From positions 1 through 64,000 of the forward strand of contig NZ_JAWCUD010000018.1 of NCBI RefSeq assembly GCF_032461945.1: a stretch of 64,000 nucleotides of DNA, in the 5' to 3' direction. Shown in pieces: positions 48,260-56,777 of this stretch; position 1 is the first letter of the stretch, and each line of letters opens with the position of its first letter. The DNA comes from Paenibacillus_E violae (GTDB taxonomy: Bacteria > Bacillota > Bacilli > Paenibacillales > NBRC-103111). The notes under the pieces are model-generated. The model was not told the DNA's origin. It made no database searches and was given only the letters and a program-made list of their open reading frames with translations. The position numbers were made by a program, and so were the translations under genes.

Positions 48260-49698
48260 TCATTTTTACCCCTCTGCACTCGGATTCTCGTTTTATCTTT
48301 GGACAAGCTTTCTTTCGTACGTTCCCTTAGACTCTTAATAGGTCCTCGGAAAAAGGTATCCATAATTGTACTTTTGTTGAATCCACTATAAAAGTAGGGG
48401 AGTCCCATTGTGTTTAAACGCGCTAAATGCGTCAGCACAATTAGGTAAGATAATTCTAAGCCAATTAATCCAAAGGTTGCGGCCATTAGAATGATAGGAA
48501 ATGACAATAAACGTGCGGCACTGCTCATTTCATAAGACGGAATACTAAAGGACGCAACAGCCGTAAAGGCAACGATGATGACCATCATGGTGGAAACCAG
48601 ATTTGACTGAACAACAACAGTTCCGATGACTATACCGCCAACAACACCAATGGTTTGGCCTATAGGACTTGCTAATCTTACAGTCGCTTCTCTTAATATT
48701 TCGAGCGTGACCAACATGAATATCGCTTCGAGTACCGGAGGCATGGCAACGTATTGCATAGAGCTTTGAAGAGTTAATGAAATTTCAAAAGGAAGCATAC
48801 GTGGATCAAATGTGACTAACGCAACATACATGCCAGGCAAGCTCATTGCAATAATAAAGCTTAATATGCGAAGAAACCTGAAAGCACTGCCAAGTAACCA
48901 ACCTATTTGATAATCATCAGGGGATTGCAAGAATGCCCAGAAGGAGACGGGAGCAATAATGCAATCCGGCGAACCATCGGTTAAGATCCCTATTTTTCCA
49001 TTCATTAAATATGATCTAACACGATCTGGTCTCTCCGTAATCATCAATTGTGGAAACAGGGAGAATTTCCGATCCTCAATAAGTTCTTGAATAAAGCCTG
49101 GTGCTTCAACATAATCGATGTCGATAAGGCCAATTCTACGCTCAAACTCTTGGATCACTTGTTCGTTAGCAAGCTCTTGCAAGTACAGTAAGGCGACTTT
49201 CGTATTCGATCGTCTGCCAAGACAATAGTATTTGACGACGAGATCTGGTGTGACAATCATTTTGCGCAGCAAATTAATATTTGTATTCACATTTTCGATC
49301 AACGCTTCATTAGATCCGCGCAGTACTCGTTCATTTACGGGCAGGTTAACGGCGCGCTCTTTTTTCGCTTCCGTTCCAAGTAAGTAAAGCTTCACTTCTC
49401 CATCGACTTGAAGCACCGTTTTACCTTCCACAAGTGCATTCACCGCATCACTCAGTAACTCCGTCTCCTTAAATTCCAAGACAGACACAGTTTCACGAAG
49501 ATTGAGGACTCCCGTTTGCTGAAGCAAGGGTCGAATGACGTGCTCCTGCACCACTGCAAGTTCAATCATTGTATCCAAATAAAAGAGCCGATAACTACAG
49601 TTACCGATTTGAAATGTACTCGATTTAAAGTCAGCGCTATTGAAAAGCATATTTTGCAGCAACTTTTCGTTGACGTTTAGAGATGGATCGACTTTCAT
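48256..49698 (-). CDS. Spore germination protein, GerA family (operon 2)
   Basis: A 480-residue A subunit. The hydrophilic N-terminal half has the R-P-D-R-V-R-S-Y-L-M-N-G-K-I-G-I-L-T-D-G-S-P stretch at about 225. The membrane half begins near 250 and includes P-P-V-L-E-A-I-F-M-L-V-T-L-E-I-L-R-E-A and G-Q-T-I-G-V-V-G-G-I-V-I-G. First gene of the operon, with GAGAGGGAG upstream. I found no clean sigma-G promoter within 120 bases. Divergence from operon 1 suggests a different germinant. Confidence 0.93.
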   Translation of the reverse strand: MKVDPSLNVNEKLLQNMLFNSADFKSSTFQIGNCSYRLFYLDTMIELAVVQEHVIRPLLQQTGVLNLRETVSVLEFKETELLSDAVNALVEGKTVLQVDGEVKLYLLGTEAKKERAVNLPVNERVLRGSNEALIENVNTNINLLRKMIVTPDLVVKYYCLGRRSNTKVALLYLQELANEQVIQEFERRIGLIDIDYVEAPGFIQELIEDRKFSLFPQLMITERPDRVRSYLMNGKIGILTDGSPDCIIAPVSFWAFLQSPDDYQIGWLLGSAFRFLRILSFIIAMSLPGMYVALVTFDPRMLPFEISLTLQSSMQYVAMPPVLEAIFMLVTLEILREATVRLASPIGQTIGVVGGIVIGTVVVQSNLVSTMMVIIVAFTAVASFSIPSYEMSSAARLLSFPIILMAATFGLIGLELSYLIVLTHLARLNTMGLPYFYSGFNKSTIMDTFFRGPIKSLRERTKESLSKDKTRIRVQRGKNE

Positions 49699-49944
49699 TT
49701 GAGCTCCCTCTCTTCTTTGAATGGAAAGTTTCGGTTATTTTTCCCTTTTGCCGCTTCTTATATTCCAATTTTTAGTAAGAAGAAATTGAACGTCAAACTA
49801 AATCTTAATAATGCATGAGAGCTTGTCCCCCTTCATCCTTCTTCTGCCATCAAATACCAACAAATCTTTTGCATTTCTCCTCCCCATGCGTTACTATTTT
49901 TATATCGACAAATTTGCAGGTCTATATAAGGAGGTTAGCACGTT

Positions 49945-50529
49945 ATGTGCCCCCGCACCAAAGAACAAAATGAGCTCATACGCATACAGCGCAAAGAACA
50001 GATCCTGGACGTCGCCGCGCTCTCCTACTTTCGCACGGGCGGCAGCTTTGATATTCGCGACGTCGCCCGCGAGGCTGGCCTTGGTTACGGGACCGTATAC
50101 CATTATTACCCCAACCGGCATTTATTAATAGAAGATGTGTTAGAAAGCGGCTTCGAGCGGTGCGAGCAAGTGATCGCAAAATGGGCGTCCACCAGCGGCG
50201 GCCCCTGGGATGACAGCCAGTTGTTGACGTACTGTAAAACGCTGCTTCAGCTGTGGCAGTCAGATGCCCGCGCATATCTCGTCTACAAAATGGCGGCGGA
50301 ACATTATGCAGGCTTGCCTGAAAGGGATCGACAACACGCCAAAAGAAAATTTATGGAACGGCTGTATGTTCCACTCCAAGCGATCGCCCAGTGCGAAGAC
50401 GACAGCCTCGATCATATGCTCGCCGTGCTGGTCGGTTGCTGTGGACTGCACTACTATGCGGGCAATTCCAACCTGGACGTCGATCGAATCGCCCGAATCG
50501 CTATGCAAGCTATTACAAAGGAGTCCTGA
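49945..50529 (+). CDS. TetR family transcriptional regulator
   Basis: A 194-residue regulator. Helix-turn-helix D-I-R-D-V-A-R-E-A-G-L-G-Y-G-T-V-Y-H-Y-Y-P at about 36-56 after an R-K-E-Q-I-L-D-V-A-A start. The C-terminal ligand domain is helical and Cys-rich (L-V-G-C-C-G-L-H-Y-Y). AAGGAGG precedes the ATG. The methionine aminopeptidase starts 7 bases after its stop, so the two are co-transcribed. Confidence 0.88.
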   Translation: MCPRTKEQNELIRIQRKEQILDVAALSYFRTGGSFDIRDVAREAGLGYGTVYHYYPNRHLLIEDVLESGFERCEQVIAKWASTSGGPWDDSQLLTYCKTLLQLWQSDARAYLVYKMAAEHYAGLPERDRQHAKRKFMERLYVPLQAIAQCEDDSLDHMLAVLVGCCGLHYYAGNSNLDVDRIARIAMQAITKES

Positions 50530-50536
50530 TACGAAC

Positions 50537-51283
50537 ATGGTTATTTTAAAAAGCAAGCATGAAATTGAGGCTATCCGTAAGGCATGCCAAGTGGTGGCTG
50601 AATGCCATCGTACAATCGCTCCGCTTATCAAACCGGGTATTACCACCAATGAGATTGATCGCATATTCGAGGACATTATGTTGAAGCACGGTGCAAAGCC
50701 ATACCAGAAAGGCTATAAGGGCTATGCCTATGCGACCTGTGCCTCCGCCAACGATGTGATCGCACATGGCTTCCCTAGCAATAAGCCACTTGAGGAAGGC
50801 GATATCGTGACGATCGACACGGTCGCTGAGCTCGATGGCTGGCTAGGCGATTCGGCCTGGAGTTATGCGGTCGGACAGATCTCGCCGACGGCCGAGAAGT
50901 TGATGCGTGTCACGAAGGAATGTCTTGATCTGGGCATCGGGCAGGCGCGGATCGGCAATCGACTCGGCGACGTGACGAGCGCGATTCAGCGGCATGCGGA
51001 GTCACACGGTTTCGGCGTCGTACGCGACCTTCTCGCCCATGGCATCGGCCGCGATCTGCACGAGGAGCCGACTTATATGCATGTCGGCAAGCCTGGAAAA
51101 GGCCTTCGTATCAAGGAAGGTATGGTGTTCACGATTGAGCCCATGATTACCGAAGGCAGCTACTTCATGACAATCGATCCGGACGGCTGGACCGCACGGA
51201 CGATAGATAACAAGCTCGCTGCCCAATACGAGCATACGATCGCCATCACGGCCGAAGGTCCACAAATTTTGACCGCGCAATAG
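50537..51283 (+). CDS. map: Type I methionine aminopeptidase (second copy type)
   Basis: A 248-residue cytoplasmic metalloprotease that removes the N-terminal Met from new proteins. Metal ligands are visible: D-T-V-A-E-L-D-G-W-L-G-D at about 94-105, H-G-I-G at about 169, E in I-E-P-M and E in Y-E-H-T. The end fits the type I enzyme without a zinc-binding extension. ATG 50537 is chosen; AAAGGAG lies about 12 bases upstream, overlapping the end of the tetR gene. The housekeeping map sits in the ribosomal protein cluster, so this is likely an extra copy under regulator control. Confidence 0.9.
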   Translation: MVILKSKHEIEAIRKACQVVAECHRTIAPLIKPGITTNEIDRIFEDIMLKHGAKPYQKGYKGYAYATCASANDVIAHGFPSNKPLEEGDIVTIDTVAELDGWLGDSAWSYAVGQISPTAEKLMRVTKECLDLGIGQARIGNRLGDVTSAIQRHAESHGFGVVRDLLAHGIGRDLHEEPTYMHVGKPGKGLRIKEGMVFTIEPMITEGSYFMTIDPDGWTARTIDNKLAAQYEHTIAITAEGPQILTAQ

Positions 51284-51328
51284 AAAAGTTAGAGGTCGAC
51301 CAACGAAATCGCCGACTTCTAAATACAG

Positions 51329-51364
51329 GAAAAACCCTCACCTCTAATAGGTAAGGGTTTTTCC
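51329..51364. terminator. Bidirectional terminator
   Basis: GGAAAAACCCTCACCT, TAAT, AGGTAAGGGTTTTTCC: a nearly perfect stem with A and T runs. It ends map on the plus strand and the sugar ABC operon on the minus strand. Confidence 0.88.
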
Positions 51365-51413
51365 TGTTGCATCTTATTTTCAGTCCGTTCACATATCGAT
51401 CTTCGTAATCACG

Positions 51414-52247
51414 CTACCCTTTAGTCCCGCCTTGGAGGCCGAAACCTTTGGACATAAATTGCTGAGAGAGAATATACATGATAACGGACGGAATGGCATA
51501 GAGCGTAGAAAACGCTGCTAATTTACCATAACTCACCATGCCGTACTGCCCGAAGAATTGGTATAGCTTGAGCGCCGCCGGGAACTTCTCAGGCGTACTT
51601 AAGAGAATGTAGGGAACGAAAAAGTTGCCCCAACTACCGGAGAAGGTAAAGATAGCAACCGTGCATATGCCCGGAATCATCAATGGAGTGACGATCCTGC
51701 GGATGCCTGCTAGAATGGATGCACCATCCACCCATGCCGCTTCTTCTAACTCGTTCGGTACGGAATCCATAAAATTTTTGAGCATCCAGATGCCATAAGG
51801 CATCGCAGAGGCGACTTTAAAAAGAATGACACCGAAGATATTGTCATAAAGCTTTAATGTCAAAAACAATTGATACACAGGGACCATAACGGCTGTGATT
51901 GGCAGCGAAGTCATAAATAAGATGGTCAACATGAACGGCTTCTTATACTTCAATTGATATCTAGACAGTGGATAAGCCGCTAGCAGACCTATTAGAACAA
52001 CAATCAAAGCTTGACCGACCGAAATGAACAGTCCTATTAGAAATGCGCGCTGGTTGGCGCTACTAGTGATCACGTCGATATAGTTGCCTGCTGTCAAAGA
52101 GCTTGGGACCTTGAGCGATTGCATCGCGTTAGGATCCACGGAGGCAACTAGCACCCATAAGAGTGGTAGCAGGAAACAAATGCCGATAAAGGTGAGGGCT
52201 GCGTAGGGCAAGGTGCGATAAACGACTTTACGGTAGATCTCAGTCAT
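51414..52247 (-). CDS. Carbohydrate ABC transporter permease, MalG type
   Basis: A 277-residue permease with six helices. MalG-like features are the P-S-S-L-T-A-G-N-Y at about 50, and the EAA loop E-A-A-W-V-D-G-A-S-I-L-A-G-I-R-R-I-V-T-P at about 185-205, which docks the ATPase. It is the last gene of the sugar importer operon, 19 bases after the MalF-type gene. No ATPase gene follows. Confidence 0.92.
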   Translation of the reverse strand: MTEIYRKVVYRTLPYAALTFIGICFLLPLLWVLVASVDPNAMQSLKVPSSLTAGNYIDVITSSANQRAFLIGLFISVGQALIVVLIGLLAAYPLSRYQLKYKKPFMLTILFMTSLPITAVMVPVYQLFLTLKLYDNIFGVILFKVASAMPYGIWMLKNFMDSVPNELEEAAWVDGASILAGIRRIVTPLMIPGICTVAIFTFSGSWGNFFVPYILLSTPEKFPAALKLYQFFGQYGMVSYGKLAAFSTLYAIPSVIMYILSQQFMSKGFGLQGGTKG

Positions 52248-52266
52248 ACCAACTCTCCTTGTGGTT

Positions 52267-53154
52267 TTACTCTTTTAAAGTGCGAATATAGAACAAACTC
52301 AACACAATACCCAGAAGCAAGAGCAATAAAGAAATGGCCGTACCGTAACCGAGCTGATAGTTAATGAAGGCCTGGTTATACATAAAGATAGGTAATGTCG
52401 TTGTTGCTGTGCCTGGTCCCCCGCCGGTCATCGCATAGATGAGGCCAAAAACGCCTAGGGTCTGTAAAGTAACCAGCATCGCATTGGTAGTAATCGTTCC
52501 TTTGATATAAGGAAGAATAATAGAAGTTAAAATTTTCCACCGTGATGCTCCATCGACAAGGGCCGCTTCCTCGATTTCTTTCGGCACATCGTCAAGTGCT
52601 GCTTGAAACACAAGCATAGAGAAGGCTGTTCCATGCCAGACGTTCGCTAAAATAATTGTGAGCATCGGAACGGTGTATAGCCAAGTGACCGTCGGAATGC
52701 CTAGTGTACTTAGAATGGCGTTTAACGTACCCTCGTCGCCGAAAAAGCTGTAGAGACATAATGCGCAAACAATTTCAGGTGTGACCCAACCTGCGAGAAC
52801 GACAGTTCCAATCACACGCCGGAACGTTTTATTTTTACGTTTCATCAAGATTGCGATCAAAAATCCCAGCACTTGTTGACCGATGACAGCTGAGCCGATC
52901 AGGAAAACTAATGTGTTCCAGATACTGACTCTAACCGTTGGATCCGCGAACATGCGGACATAGTTGTCAAAACCAACAAATTTCAGCTGTTTGGCCGATT
53001 CTCCGGTCAATGCCAAGTTCGTAAATGAGTAGAAAAACGTTAGCAAGATCGGATAGATGAAGAAAACTAGCATAACGGCCAACGAAGGAAATAAAAAATA
53101 CAACCATGTGTACGTCTTTCTCGAGGTTATCGGGATTGCCGAACTGCTCATCAT
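52267..53154 (-). CDS. Carbohydrate ABC transporter permease, MalF type
   Basis: A 295-residue permease. N-terminal helix with the W-L-Y-F-L-F-P-S-L-A-V motif, P-loop F-T-N-L-A-L-T-G, and the EAA loop E-A-A-L-V-D-G-A-S-R-W-K-I-L-T-S-I-I-L-P. The longer open frame (to 53247) would overlap the binding-protein stop; ATG 53154 is chosen because AGGAGAG lies 6 bases upstream. It pairs with the MalG-type subunit. Confidence 0.92.
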   Translation of the reverse strand: MMSSSAIPITSRKTYTWLYFLFPSLAVMLVFFIYPILLTFFYSFTNLALTGESAKQLKFVGFDNYVRMFADPTVRVSIWNTLVFLIGSAVIGQQVLGFLIAILMKRKNKTFRRVIGTVVLAGWVTPEIVCALCLYSFFGDEGTLNAILSTLGIPTVTWLYTVPMLTIILANVWHGTAFSMLVFQAALDDVPKEIEEAALVDGASRWKILTSIILPYIKGTITTNAMLVTLQTLGVFGLIYAMTGGGPGTATTTLPIFMYNQAFINYQLGYGTAISLLLLLLGIVLSLFYIRTLKE

Positions 53155-53246
53155 AGTTCTCTCCTTTCTCCTTGGTGATGTAGGCAACCCAAGCTTGCCC
53201 TGACCCCCGTATTCTGAGAATAGGGCGCCAGGGCAAGGTGTTGCCA

Positions 53247-54689
53247 TTACTTCACGCTGACTTTATCCTCTCCAACAATGCGCGTTACGTCTTGTTGATA
53301 CTTCTTCATCGCATCGGCAGGTGAGGTGCCTGTCGCCACAGACTCAACCATAGCCTGAATTTGTGTGGATACTTCTGGATATTTATCACGAGCAGGTCGG
53401 AACTCCGCATTTTTCAAATAATCCGTAGCAATGGCATTAAACGGCATTTGCGTATAACCCGGATCTTTGGCAACGTCGGCCCGAACTGTAATGTTACCGC
53501 TTGCAATTACAAGTTTTTGCGTGTTTTCTTTGTTAAGGGCATATTTGATGAAGTCCCAAGCTTCGTCTTTATGCTGCGCGTTAGCAGGAACAGACAGCGC
53601 CCATCCGCCGGCTAAAGTAATGGAACCTGGAGCTTGACCTTTACTTGTCGGCATTGGAGCAAAGCCCAGCACGTCTTTATACTCCGGCCATGGAGCTGCA
53701 CCATTCGGCAGATAGTTGCCTGCAATCCAGGAACCGTCCAAGGAGATGCCGAGTTTACCCTTTGGCAAATATTCACGAGCAGAGGAGTTGCCCGCTTGGC
53801 CATTCAATACTTTGGAAAGAGGAGGGCCAAGTTTCTCTTTGTTAATGGTATCGACGAATGAAAGCGCATCCATAATACCTTGACTTTTAACGGTCCACTT
53901 CGAAGTCGCATCATCATAAAGTCTTTCGCCTGTTCCATAAAGCAGCATTTCGTAAGTTTGCATGGAAGTCGCTTCGCCCGTTGCTTTACCCATGTTCATC
54001 CAGAAAGGTACAACGTCCTTGGCTGCTTTTTCCTTGATTGTTCTTGCTGCGCTCAAGACTTCATCCCACGTTTTTGGTTTCCAATCTTCAGGCAGTCCAG
54101 CTTGTTTGAAAATTTGCTTGTTGTACCAGAGTCCCCGGGAGTCCGTGTTATACGGTACGCCGTAAATTTTACCGTCGGCGGCTGTTACCCCTTTTTTCAT
54201 CGCTTCGATGAAGGAACCATTTGTCCAGTCGGCCCAGCTTTTTACTTTGTCATCCAAAGGAGACAAGAGGCCGGCACTGGCATCGGAGTTTAACATGAAG
54301 GTGTCTTCTGTAACGATATCCGGTGCTGTGTCTTTCGATTTGAGGGCTAGCGCAATTTTCGCGAAGTAATCGCCTTCAGAAGCCTGGATCGGCGTCTGCT
54401 TGATGATGACATCTTTGTTCGGATAGCTGGCAGCCGCATCTTTAAACCATTTGTAAAGCGTTCCGTTCTCACCAGTACCATCGTCTCTATATGTGATGGT
54501 GATGGTTTTTTTTGCAGCATCGGGTGCTTTCGTTTCCTTTGCTGCAGCTGTAGCTGCACTAGTTGCTGCCGGGGCCGTTGTACTGGCTGTGGTGTTTGTC
54601 GTTTCAGTCCCCTTCGAACAGCCGAATAACACAGTTGCACACAAGACACAGGTGGAGATGGATAACATTTTCTTATTGCTCCGATACAT
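53247..54689 (-). CDS. Sugar ABC transporter substrate-binding lipoprotein (family 1)
   Basis: A 480-residue extracellular binding protein. The lipobox is V-L-F-G-C-S (C24) after M-Y-R-S-N-K-K. A Thr/Ala-rich linker (about 28-60) leads to the solute-binding fold with G-V-P-Y-N-T-D-S-R-G-L-W-Y-N-K at about 190 and L-G-I-S-L-D-G-S-W. ATG 54689 is preferred over the upstream frame because AAGGAGG lies close before it. It heads the operon. A palindrome (TATACTAAGTATA) in front of it resembles a site upstream of the GntR gene, so repression by that regulator is likely. Confidence 0.92.
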   Translation of the reverse strand: MYRSNKKMLSISTCVLCATVLFGCSKGTETTNTTASTTAPAATSAATAAAKETKAPDAAKKTITITYRDDGTGENGTLYKWFKDAAASYPNKDVIIKQTPIQASEGDYFAKIALALKSKDTAPDIVTEDTFMLNSDASAGLLSPLDDKVKSWADWTNGSFIEAMKKGVTAADGKIYGVPYNTDSRGLWYNKQIFKQAGLPEDWKPKTWDEVLSAARTIKEKAAKDVVPFWMNMGKATGEATSMQTYEMLLYGTGERLYDDATSKWTVKSQGIMDALSFVDTINKEKLGPPLSKVLNGQAGNSSAREYLPKGKLGISLDGSWIAGNYLPNGAAPWPEYKDVLGFAPMPTSKGQAPGSITLAGGWALSVPANAQHKDEAWDFIKYALNKENTQKLVIASGNITVRADVAKDPGYTQMPFNAIATDYLKNAEFRPARDKYPEVSTQIQAMVESVATGTSPADAMKKYQQDVTRIVGEDKVSVK

Positions 54690-54761
54690 ACTGTTACCTC
54701 CTTCAGAAAAGCAAGAATAGTATGACACTTCCTGATACAAACAAGCCGGTAAATGTGTTTG

Positions 54762-54774
54762 TATACTAAGTATA
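54762..54774. promoter_or_regulatory. Operator candidate upstream of the sugar importer
   Basis: TATACTAAGTATA, a 13-bp palindrome about 75 bases before the binding-protein start. TATACTTAATATA at 56064-56076, in front of the GntR-type gene, is a near copy. Confidence 0.5.
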
Positions 54775-54875
54775 ATAATATGGCCAAATCTACCATGTCC
54801 ACTACGATTTTGCGACATGCTTGTACAAAATTTTACTTTTTCGACGGTAGTAGACACATCAGGGAAACTAGAAAA

Positions 54876-54907
54876 TAAAAAACCATGGAATTTAAATTCC
54901 ACGGTTT
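54876..54907 (-). terminator. Terminator of the GntR-type regulator gene
   Basis: Minus strand: AACCGTGGAATTTAAATTCC then ATGGTTTTTTATTTT. The stem has one mismatch and a T run, about 23 bases after the regulator stop. Confidence 0.8.
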
Positions 54908-54929
54908 CTCTGTTCATAAATTTTACTTG

Positions 54930-56036
54930 CTATTCTTTCACAATCATCCTATGTTCGACAATTCTTTGTTCAGTGACAACTTCTCCATATAACTGCGAGA
55001 TTAACAAGTCCACCGCTTCCTCACCCATCCGTTTCTCATCTTGTTGAATGTGAGTGAAAATCGGCTTTCCCATAAAATCTTTTAATGAGTCGAAGCAGAC
55101 GATATCGTAGGTCTCCAACATCTTTCCTTGTGCGTTAATGGCTTGAGCCAACATGGTGGCGACCAGATATTCCGAAACAACAAACGCTTTTACATGGCTG
55201 TTTTGTTCTAAAAAGCTTTTGAGCGTCTCTAAATCCTCTGCCCATGAACCTGAACGGGTGCCTGTAATATTCGTTAAACAATAGTCCTGATCTAACTTCA
55301 ACCCTTCCCGGGTAAAAGCCAACGTGTATCCGAGAAGCCTGTCTTCCAGCGCTGACGTATTTTCAACCGGCGGGGATAAATAGCCGATGTTTTGATGGCC
55401 TTTCCCGATCAAATGAAGCGTAAGATCTTCCGCCGCTTTTCTGTTATCCGTGTAAACGGAACATACCGGAATTCCTTTCAAATACCGATCGACCAATACA
55501 ACAGGAAACTTGCCCCAGACTAGACGAATGAGTTCCGCATTATAATGCGTGCCATGGACGGGGGTCACGATTAATCCTTTGACACCTAGGCCGACAAAAA
55601 GTTGGATCGCATGCTCTTCTTCTTCTTTGCTCCCGCCGGTCCTCTTGATGATGAAATCACAACCATGCCGTGCGCTCTGCTTTTCCATGGATTGAAGGAG
55701 CTTCAAACCATATTCATCCGAAAAACCTGGAATAATTAATCCAATGAGAGGTCTTTCTTGAGCAGCATTCTCCGCACTCGTTCTTTCCTCCGATTGGCGC
55801 ATTTGCTCCAAACCCGAAGTATAACCATTCGCCACAAACGACCCTTTTCCCTGGATACGTTTGATAACACCCGCTTCTGCCAACCTTTCGAGCGCCTTTT
55901 TGGAAGTAATGCGGCTAACACCAAATTGTTCGGCTAATTCTTTTTCGGATGAAACACGATCACCAGTCTTTAATTTCCCCTGTTGAATCTCATGAACGAT
56001 ATGCGTATACAACTGTTTGTATAAATGCGTTTCCAT
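54930..56036 (-). CDS. GntR-type regulator with LacI-like effector domain (AraR-like)
   Basis: A 368-residue regulator. The N-terminal winged helix (about 1-70) is GntR-like: G-D-R-V-S-S-E-K-E-L-A-E-Q-F-G-V-S-R-I-T, then Q-G-K-G-S-F-V. The C-terminal 270 residues are a periplasmic-binding-protein-like LacI effector domain, with G-L-I-I-P-G-F-S-D-E-Y and a V-D-R-Y turn. This fusion is the AraR type that senses a pentose or other sugar. ATG 56036 is chosen, with AGGGTG 7 bases upstream. It should repress the sugar importer transcribed from the same strand downstream. Confidence 0.9.
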   Translation of the reverse strand: METHLYKQLYTHIVHEIQQGKLKTGDRVSSEKELAEQFGVSRITSKKALERLAEAGVIKRIQGKGSFVANGYTSGLEQMRQSEERTSAENAAQERPLIGLIIPGFSDEYGLKLLQSMEKQSARHGCDFIIKRTGGSKEEEEHAIQLFVGLGVKGLIVTPVHGTHYNAELIRLVWGKFPVVLVDRYLKGIPVCSVYTDNRKAAEDLTLHLIGKGHQNIGYLSPPVENTSALEDRLLGYTLAFTREGLKLDQDYCLTNITGTRSGSWAEDLETLKSFLEQNSHVKAFVVSEYLVATMLAQAINAQGKMLETYDIVCFDSLKDFMGKPIFTHIQQDEKRMGEEAVDLLISQLYGEVVTEQRIVEHRMIVKE

Positions 56037-56063
56037 CTTATTCACCCTAACGCTTTATGTTGA

Positions 56064-56076
56064 TATACTTAATATA
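56064..56076. promoter_or_regulatory. Operator candidate upstream of the GntR-type gene
   Basis: TATACTTAATATA within GATATACTTAATATATC, close before the regulator start. It resembles TATACTAAGTATA in front of the sugar importer, which supports autorepression. Confidence 0.45.
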
Positions 56077-56127
56077 TCATTTCATGGATGAATATCAATT
56101 CTAATCTATTATCCAACGGTCAAAATG

Positions 56128-56153
56128 AAAAAACAGCTGAACATAATCAGCTG
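56128..56153 (-). terminator. Terminator overlapping the WrbA-like stop codon
   Basis: Minus strand: CAGCTGA, TTATGT, TCAGCTG, TTTTTT. Perfect 7-bp stem. The TGA stop of the gene is inside the first arm, so ribosomes would reach the hairpin. Confidence 0.85.
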
Positions 56154-56716
56154 CCTTGTCTAGAAAGGTGCTCCTTACCGGTTAAGAAGATTTTTGTCAT
56201 ATTTGCCACGCGTGTACCTAAAGATTCACCTAGTAGGATACCTTTGTCATATAGTGAATGACTAAGCTCATCTTCGGTATCTTCATCCGGAGATGTAACC
56301 CCTATTCCATAATAGCTGCCGTAAAAAGCATTCCCCGGAATACTAGCGGGTAATCCAACAACCATCATGCCTTGATGCAACATCGGTGTAATCAAGTTAA
56401 GCAGAGTCGCCTCGATGCCACCATGTACGGTCGCTGTTGTACAGAATACGGCACCGATTTTATCAACTAGATTTCCTTCTGCCCATAACGAACCGAGCTT
56501 ATCAATCCAAGCCTTTAAGCCCGAACTAATCGTGCCAAAGTGTCCGGGGCATCCCCAGATAATAGCATCCATCTGCGCAAGATCTCTGATATTTGCGTTA
56601 TTGACATGATGGATAAAAACCTCTGTCCCTTCTACATTTTTAGCACCTTTTGCAATGGATCGAGCAAGCTTTTCTGTATGCCCAACCTCGCTATCATAAA
56701 CGATATAAATCTTCAT
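56147..56716 (-). CDS. WrbA-like flavodoxin-family NAD(P)H:quinone oxidoreductase
   Basis: A 189-residue flavodoxin-fold protein that probably reduces quinones by two electrons. It has the FMN loop Y-D-S-E-V-G-H-T-E-K-L-A at about 6-17, W-G-C-P-G-H-F-G-T-I-S-S-G-L-K at about 64-78, and the T-A-T-V-H-G-G segment. Start ATG 56716 is preferred: GGAGGGC is upstream, while the open frame starts 41 codons earlier inside the pump gene's end. It follows the DHA2 pump by 61 bases on the same strand, so it may be co-induced with it by quinone-like or electrophilic stress. Confidence 0.88.
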   Translation of the reverse strand: MKIYIVYDSEVGHTEKLARSIAKGAKNVEGTEVFIHHVNNANIRDLAQMDAIIWGCPGHFGTISSGLKAWIDKLGSLWAEGNLVDKIGAVFCTTATVHGGIEATLLNLITPMLHQGMMVVGLPASIPGNAFYGSYYGIGVTSPDEDTEDELSHSLYDKGILLGESLGTRVANMTKIFLTGKEHLSRQGS

Positions 56717-56777
56717 CGTATGCCCTCCTACGTATAGTAGTCTTATCACTATTCCTAATAGCCCGATTCTTATAAAC

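Noticed and set aside
49699..49830. Sigma-G promoter for the second germination operon
   Set aside because: CATTATT and GAATA-like elements are present but the spacing or the -10 does not fit; not good enough to annotate.
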